A stretch of 64,000 bases of DNA from an uncultured bacterium (GTDB taxonomy: Bacteria > Bacteroidota > Bacteroidia > Bacteroidales > Marinifilaceae): positions 6,432-70,431 of the forward strand of contig CAJMSX010000011.1 of NCBI GenBank assembly GCA_905216195.1, in the 5' to 3' direction. Of the stretch, positions 59,637-64,000 are shown one piece after another. Below the pieces are notes generated by a model. It searched no databases. It saw only the letters and a program-made list of their open reading frames with translations, and had not been told where the DNA came from. Numbering within the stretch: the first letter of the stretch is position 1; each line of letters opens with the position of its first letter. The position numbers and the translations under genes are program-made.

Positions 59637-60527
59637 ATGGATATGATTTTCTACACGATACTGATTCCTTTCAGAGGGGAGACCGGTTTGCTGAATCGGT
59701 TGCTGTCTACTATTCCGGATCGTGAGGATATGGAAATAGTTATAATCGACAACAATCCACGGGAAAATGCCTTATCTCCCGGTTATTTTTCCGGTCGAAA
59801 AAATGTTTTTGTGTTCTATTCAGATCCTGTTAGAGGTGCCGGTCATGCTAGAAATGTCGGCTTGCGGCAGGCCCGGGGAAAATGGGTTATTTTTGCGGAT
59901 GCGGATGATTTTTTTCATTTAAATGCTTTTCCTGTTTTTGATTCCTATAAAGATGCGGATGCCGATCTGATTTATTTTTGTGCAGACAGTTGTTATTCTG
60001 AAAGCGGAAAGCCGGCGAATCGCGGAAAATATATTTCGCAGTTGGTGGAACGGTATCTGTCCGGCCGAATTTCATTGGATTCTTTTAAATTTAAATATAT
60101 TACGGCTCCTAATAAAATGATCCGTACCCGCTTGTTGTGTGAAAATCGAATCGAATACGAAGAAATTGTGTCCGGGGACGACATCCTTTTTTCCATCCGG
60201 ACAGCTTACTTTGCTCAAAAGATACGGGTGGACAGAAGTATTGTTTATTGCATTACCGTGAGTGATAAAGGAGACTCTATTACGCAAATCGGAGCTAAAG
60301 ATCTCCGCTACCTGGAATCCGATTACACGGCTATGATACGGGCTAATTTATTTTTAAAATCTGTGGGAAAATCGGTATATCAAAATCCCATTTTTCGCTT
60401 TCTCTGGAGATCGAGGAGGTTCGGTTTGAAAGAGACGTTCCGGTTTATACGAATAGCTCGGGAAAACGGAATCAGTGTACTCATCGGCTGGCGGCGTTTT
60501 TATAAAATATGCAAATGGATAAAGTAA
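59637..60527 (+). CDS. Family 2 glycosyltransferase, tandem copy 1
   Basis: A 296-residue GT-A enzyme. The N-terminal 'FYTILIPFRGETGLLNRLL' and 'REDMEIVIIDNN' are followed by 'RGAGHARNVGLRQARGKW' and the metal-binding 'FADADDFF'. The C-terminal 100 residues are helical. Two close paralogues follow at 60552 and 62095, so a local duplication is evident. Donor and acceptor are unknown. Confidence 0.85.
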   Translation: MDMIFYTILIPFRGETGLLNRLLSTIPDREDMEIVIIDNNPRENALSPGYFSGRKNVFVFYSDPVRGAGHARNVGLRQARGKWVIFADADDFFHLNAFPVFDSYKDADADLIYFCADSCYSESGKPANRGKYISQLVERYLSGRISLDSFKFKYITAPNKMIRTRLLCENRIEYEEIVSGDDILFSIRTAYFAQKIRVDRSIVYCITVSDKGDSITQIGAKDLRYLESDYTAMIRANLFLKSVGKSVYQNPIFRFLWRSRRFGLKETFRFIRIARENGISVLIGWRRFYKICKWIK

Positions 60528-60551
60528 AAACAGAAGGTTAGGAAGAAGAGG

Positions 60552-61451
60552 ATGAAAATAATTTTTTCTGTCATCATTCCTTTTAAAGGTTCCTTGTGTT
60601 TGTTGGAACGTCTCCTGGATACGATACCTGAGCAGGAGGAAATCGAAGTGTTAATTGTCGATAATAATGAGACAATAGGTCGATTGGCTTCCGATTATTT
60701 TGCTGCCCGGGCAAATTTACATCTCTTATATTCCGATCCATTGAAAGGGGCAGGTCATGCCCGTAACATAGGTCTGCAAGTTGCCAAAGGAGAATGGATT
60801 TTGTTTGCGGATGCGGATGATTTTTTTCATCCCGGTGCTTTTGAGATTTTTTATTCCTGTAGAAATTCCCCGGCGGATATTATATATTTCTGTGCCGACA
60901 GTTGTTATTCGGATTCCTTACGACCCGCACGGAGAGGAGAACGTGTAACAGAATTAGTAACGGGTTATAATGAAAAAAAATATAAATCGGAACTCCGTTT
61001 ACGTTATAAATTTTTGATTCCTTCCTGTAAAATGATAAAGAGAAAATTCATAGAATATTATCGGATACGTTTTGAAGAAATTCAGGTCGCCAACGATGTG
61101 TATTTTTCGGTGCTAGCCGGTTTTTGGGCCAAAAAAATACAGGCTGTTCCGAGGGTGGTATATTGTTTGACGGTTGCTCCGGGAAGTTTGACCACCCTTC
61201 AAAGCAAAGAGTTTCTTCGAATTAAATATACCACCCGTTTGAAGTCGAACGTTTTTCTGAAACAGCAGGGATTTTCTGAATATCGGCTTATATTAATATT
61301 TCATATTTTAAAGGCGCTAAAATATGGATGGAGAACGGTGCAGGAATTTTGTAACTTAGCTCACGAAAAAGGAATGAGCATATGGGTAGGGTGGAAGGAA
61401 TTGCCGGCAGAAGTATACTATAGAATTAAAAAGAAAATCTTTCGAGGTTAG
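60552..61451 (+). CDS. Family 2 glycosyltransferase, tandem copy 2
   Basis: A 299-residue GT-A enzyme, paralogous to 59637-60527: 'FSVIIPFKGSLCLLERLLDT', 'EIEVLIVDNNE', 'GAGHARNIGLQVAKGEW', 'FADADDFFHPGAF' and 'IYFCADSCYSDSLRP'. It lies 24 nt downstream of copy 1. Divergence is mostly after residue 130, which fits different acceptors. Confidence 0.85.
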   Translation: MKIIFSVIIPFKGSLCLLERLLDTIPEQEEIEVLIVDNNETIGRLASDYFAARANLHLLYSDPLKGAGHARNIGLQVAKGEWILFADADDFFHPGAFEIFYSCRNSPADIIYFCADSCYSDSLRPARRGERVTELVTGYNEKKYKSELRLRYKFLIPSCKMIKRKFIEYYRIRFEEIQVANDVYFSVLAGFWAKKIQAVPRVVYCLTVAPGSLTTLQSKEFLRIKYTTRLKSNVFLKQQGFSEYRLILIFHILKALKYGWRTVQEFCNLAHEKGMSIWVGWKELPAEVYYRIKKKIFRG

Positions 61452-61474
61452 TCGTAAATCTCTATCGGTAAATA

Positions 61475-62092
61475 ATGAATAAACAGGTATCAAAAGTTCA
61501 TTATGATTTCCAGACGTATGTACAACGGTTTCGTTGGATTTCTTATTGGCATCAGATTGACGAGACGCTTCGTGTCCATCCCGAGAATGTTTTATTAATA
61601 GGAGCAGGTGATCAGGTGGTAAGAAAAGTGTTGGAGGAGTATATCCCCTCCGTACAGGTTTTGGATATCGATAAAGATCTGAATCCAGATTTTGTGTGTT
61701 CGGTGACAGAATGTACGCAGGTTGTGAAACATCAGTTCGATTGCGTGTTGTGTTGTCAGGTATTGGAACATTTACCGTTTGAACAATTTGAATTATGTAT
61801 TAAAAACATATCGGATCTGACCGTCAAAGATTGCATTATCAGTTTACCGTGTAAAAGATGGACCTTTGGAGGTGCGGTGACGTTTTTCAATAAAACTTTT
61901 TCTTGGCGGCGGGTAGTGAGGCGATGGGGCGTAAGATGGAATTTTAATGGAGAACATTATTGGGAAATCGGTACAAAAGGGACATCCGAAGCGGATATCC
62001 GTTCTGTTTTAACGAAATACTTTCGTATTAAGCGGCGTTTTTATGCTTCTGGTAGCACCTATCACTGTTTTTATATTCTGGAAAAGAGATAA
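61475..62092 (+). CDS. Class I SAM-dependent methyltransferase
   Basis: A 205-residue Rossmann-fold methyltransferase: 'NVLLIGAGDQVVRKVLEEY' (SAM-binding glycine loop), 'VLDIDKDLNPDFV' and 'FDCVLCCQVLEHLPFEQFE' match class I enzymes of the Methyltransf_11 kind. It sits between the second and third GT2 copies. Methylation of a sugar hydroxyl of the repeat is likely; a chain-terminating role cannot be excluded. Confidence 0.82.
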   Translation: MNKQVSKVHYDFQTYVQRFRWISYWHQIDETLRVHPENVLLIGAGDQVVRKVLEEYIPSVQVLDIDKDLNPDFVCSVTECTQVVKHQFDCVLCCQVLEHLPFEQFELCIKNISDLTVKDCIISLPCKRWTFGGAVTFFNKTFSWRRVVRRWGVRWNFNGEHYWEIGTKGTSEADIRSVLTKYFRIKRRFYASGSTYHCFYILEKR

Positions 62093-62094
62093 AG

Positions 62095-62997
62095 ATGAAT
62101 AAAGTCTATTCGGTTATTATCCCTTTTAAGGAGAAAATTTCGTTATTGAAACGTCTTGTAGAGTCTGTCCCTGAACGGGAGGATATTGAAATTGTCATTG
62201 TCAATAATGGAGAAGAAGAATTATCGGAATCTTTTTTATCGGATAGGACGAATGTGACTATTTTGTGCTCCAATACTGTGAAAGGAGCAGGCCACGCCCG
62301 TAATGCCGGCTTACAGATTGCAAGTGGAAAATGGTTGCTTTTTGCCGATGCGGATGATTTTTTTTTACCGGTTGCTTTTGAGGTATTTGACGCATATAAG
62401 AATTCTTCAGCAGACATTATCTATTTTGACGTCAGCAGTTGCTACTCGGATTCTTTGCTCCCCGCTAAACGGGGACGTCATGTGAACCAATTGATTCGGC
62501 AATATGTAGACACTAACGGGAAGAATGCAGAAGATTTACGTTACAAATATCTGGTTCCTTGGGGAAAAATGATACGATTGGAAATGGTGCGGGCATTTCG
62601 TATCGGTTTTGAGGAAGTTCCGGTATACAATGATGTGCTGTTTTCTTTGCAGACCGGACATTATGCTCACACAGTACAAGGGGCGGGAATGTGTGTGTAT
62701 TGTGTGACGGAGACATCCGATAGTTTAGATCACCGGAAAAGTAAAGAATATCTATTAACCAGGTATGAAGTGCAATTGCGTAGAAGTATTTTTTTAAGTG
62801 CTGTTGGAAAAAACTGTTATCAGACCCCTTTTATGCTTTATTATTGGATGTCGGCTCTTCAATATGGCCCCGGATATTTGCTTTTTTTTATTCGTCTGGC
62901 TCTCAGGAATCGGGTGAGTTTATTTGTGGGATGGCAAAATATCAGTTCCGTATTATTAAGTTTCAGGCATAAAAATAAGCGGGTAAAAAAGAGATAG
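62095..62997 (+). CDS. Family 2 glycosyltransferase, tandem copy 3
   Basis: A 300-residue paralogue of the two preceding GT2 enzymes: 'YSVIIPFKEKISLLKRLVES', 'EIVIVNNGEEELSES', 'GAGHARNAGLQIASGKW', 'FADADDFFLPVAFEVFDAY' and 'IYFDVSSCYSDSLLPAKRG'. It starts 2 nt after the methyltransferase stop. It is closer to copy 2 than to copy 1 by inspection ('CYSDSL.PA.RG'). Confidence 0.85.
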   Translation: MNKVYSVIIPFKEKISLLKRLVESVPEREDIEIVIVNNGEEELSESFLSDRTNVTILCSNTVKGAGHARNAGLQIASGKWLLFADADDFFLPVAFEVFDAYKNSSADIIYFDVSSCYSDSLLPAKRGRHVNQLIRQYVDTNGKNAEDLRYKYLVPWGKMIRLEMVRAFRIGFEEVPVYNDVLFSLQTGHYAHTVQGAGMCVYCVTETSDSLDHRKSKEYLLTRYEVQLRRSIFLSAVGKNCYQTPFMLYYWMSALQYGPGYLLFFIRLALRNRVSLFVGWQNISSVLLSFRHKNKRVKKR

Positions 62998-63001
62998 TGA
63001 G

Positions 63002-63763
63002 ATGAATCTTCAGGAAAATCTCGTGTCAATTATACTTCCTTGTTATAATTCCGCCCGGTTTATTGAGAAAACAGTAGAATCGGTATTGGTACAGACTTAT
63101 CCTCAGTGGGAACTGCTGGTGATAGACGATTGCTCGACCGATGAGACTGTCCGGATCGTGGAAAGTTATGTCCGGAAAGATTCCCGGATTCATCTTTTCT
63201 GTACGGAGCAAAACAGCGGTTCGGCAGCTTTGCCCCGGAATATCGGCATTCGGTATGCGGGGGGCAGATATATAGCTTTTCTGGATAGTGATGACATCTG
63301 GTTACCGGAGAAGCTGGCGCAACAGATAGAGAATTTTAAGGAGGACCGGGTTGCTCTGGTCTTTTCGGATTATGAAAAAATACAGGAAACCGGCAAACGA
63401 ACCGGACGGTTGATAAAAGCACCTTTACTATTCGAATACCGGGATTTATTGAAAGGAAACGGGATCGGCTGCCTGACCGCTGTGTATGATACGGTTAAGT
63501 GCGGGAAGATGTATTTTAGGGAAATAGGTCATGAGGACTATGCTTTATGGCTGGAAATACTGAAAAAAGGATATGTAGCAAAGAATACCGGTCATTGTGT
63601 AGCTTTATATCGGCTAGGCAAAACTTCTTTATCTGCCAATAAATGGAGAGCTGTTTCCTGGACCTGGAATATATATCGGAAGCAAGAGCGGCTCGGGTAT
63701 ATGGAGAGTGTTTATTATTTTATGCATTACCTGGTTAAAGCTATCTTGAAATATTTTCGATAA
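63002..63763 (+). CDS. Family 2 glycosyltransferase (different branch)
   Basis: A 253-residue GT-A enzyme of the common GT2 form: 'VSIILPCYNSARFIEKTVES', 'QWELLVIDDCSTDETVRIV', 'SAALPRNIGIRYAGGRYIAF' and the 'LDSDDIWLPEKL' metal motif, later 'GHEDYALWLEILKKG'. It is not a close paralogue of the three upstream GT2 proteins. It is the last gene of cluster B before the terminator at 63885-63917. Confidence 0.9.
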   Translation: MNLQENLVSIILPCYNSARFIEKTVESVLVQTYPQWELLVIDDCSTDETVRIVESYVRKDSRIHLFCTEQNSGSAALPRNIGIRYAGGRYIAFLDSDDIWLPEKLAQQIENFKEDRVALVFSDYEKIQETGKRTGRLIKAPLLFEYRDLLKGNGIGCLTAVYDTVKCGKMYFREIGHEDYALWLEILKKGYVAKNTGHCVALYRLGKTSLSANKWRAVSWTWNIYRKQERLGYMESVYYFMHYLVKAILKYFR

Positions 63764-63884
63764 GAAGGAAATAACTAAGGAATAAGACGGTTTATATTAA
63801 TCTGATGTTTGGTAAATAGGGTTATAAATAGGTTGCCGAAGGGATAATAGGAGAGAAATCAATTATATTTTATAAAGAATAAAG

Positions 63885-63917
63885 AAAACATGCAGTCCGG
63901 CGATTGCATGTTTTTTT
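63885..63917 (+). terminator. Intrinsic terminator at the end of cluster B
   Basis: AAAACATGCA (63885-63894) pairs perfectly with TGCATGTTTT (63905-63914), around a 10-nt GC-rich loop, and a run of T follows. It lies 122 nt after the last glycosyltransferase. The rest of the window, from 63918 to 64000, holds no supported gene. Confidence 0.85.
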
Positions 63918-64000
63918 GGTTTAAGAATGAAAAGACGTTCTTCTTTAGGGGCCGATGGTAGTGGGGCTGCGATTGTCGTTTTCAGTACTCATAGTTCCTG

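Noticed and set aside
63927..64000. A possible start of a new gene at the right edge
   Set aside because: Only 24 codons are visible after a terminator, with no ribosome-binding context or recognisable motif.
1..64000. Mobile elements, recombinases or CRISPR arrays
   Set aside because: No transposase, integrase, invertase or regularly spaced repeats were seen; the only repeat pair of note is the 20-bp inverted repeat around the regulator.

Overview
The window is a polysaccharide (capsule or O-antigen) biosynthesis region from a Bacteroidales-type member of the Bacteroidota. The evidence is an UpxY-like NusG paralogue followed by a multi-SLBB outer-membrane export protein and a Wzz-type protein, promoters of the Bacteroidota type (TTTG / TAnnTTTG), weak Shine-Dalgarno sequences, and a mosaic of sugar-nucleotide, glycosyltransferase, Wzx and Wzy genes. 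I cannot name the genus; an Odoribacter/Butyricimonas/Parabacteroides-like gut organism is plausible. I see no rRNA, tRNA, IS element, recombinase or CRISPR array.

Layout. (1) 1-6211, plus strand, is a head module: a FlaA1/PglF-type dehydratase that is cut by the left edge and frameshifted near 587-605, then UpxY, the Wza-like exporter and Wzz, closed by a strong terminator at 6234-6268. (2) 37757 down to 6359, minus strand, is cluster A. It holds rmlA, two FdtA-type ketoisomerases, an FdtB-type aminotransferase, a complete small type II fatty-acid/polyketide-like set (FabD-like, ACP, two KAS III, two ketoreductases, a MaoC dehydratase, an LbH acyltransferase), Wzx, two CapA/ATP-grasp pairs, Wzy, glycosyltransferases, the L-FucNAc pathway (FnlA, FnlB-like, FnlC, WbuB, WbuC), and a priming block (epimerases, PIG-L deacetylase, sugar-phosphate transferase, N-formyltransferase). 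(3) 38911-63763, plus strand, is cluster B. It begins with an unusual nonulosonic-acid set (PseB, SpsF-like, GSAM-like aminotransferase, NeuB-like), then Wzy, Wzx, and a second acyl set (LbH, two ACPs, two SDRs, an AMP-dependent ligase, KAS III). A KpsC-like transferase and a PglC/PglE-type bacillosamine block follow. The last part (56182-63763) has its own epimerase, WecA-like transferase, Wzx and four GT2 enzymes, and ends at a terminator (63885-63917).

The most interesting feature lies between the two divergent clusters. A perfect 20-bp inverted repeat (37841-37860 and 38775-38794) encloses a winged-helix regulator and one good Bacteroidota promoter that points towards cluster A. Each repeat is a palindrome with a 2-bp centre, the layout of a serine-recombinase crossover site. 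I recognise no comparable promoter pointing towards cluster B. My inference is a roughly 0.95-kb invertible switch that connects promoter and regulator either to cluster A (this orientation) or to cluster B (flipped), giving alternation between two glycans. The second notable theme is that both clusters carry a dedicated acyl-chain builder next to an LbH acyltransferase, suggesting amino sugars decorated with short hydroxy- or keto-acyl groups made on the spot.

Two genes are interrupted: the first dehydratase (frameshift at an A-tract) and a saccharopine-dehydrogenase-like gene (one in-frame TGA). Either may be real or a sequencing error.
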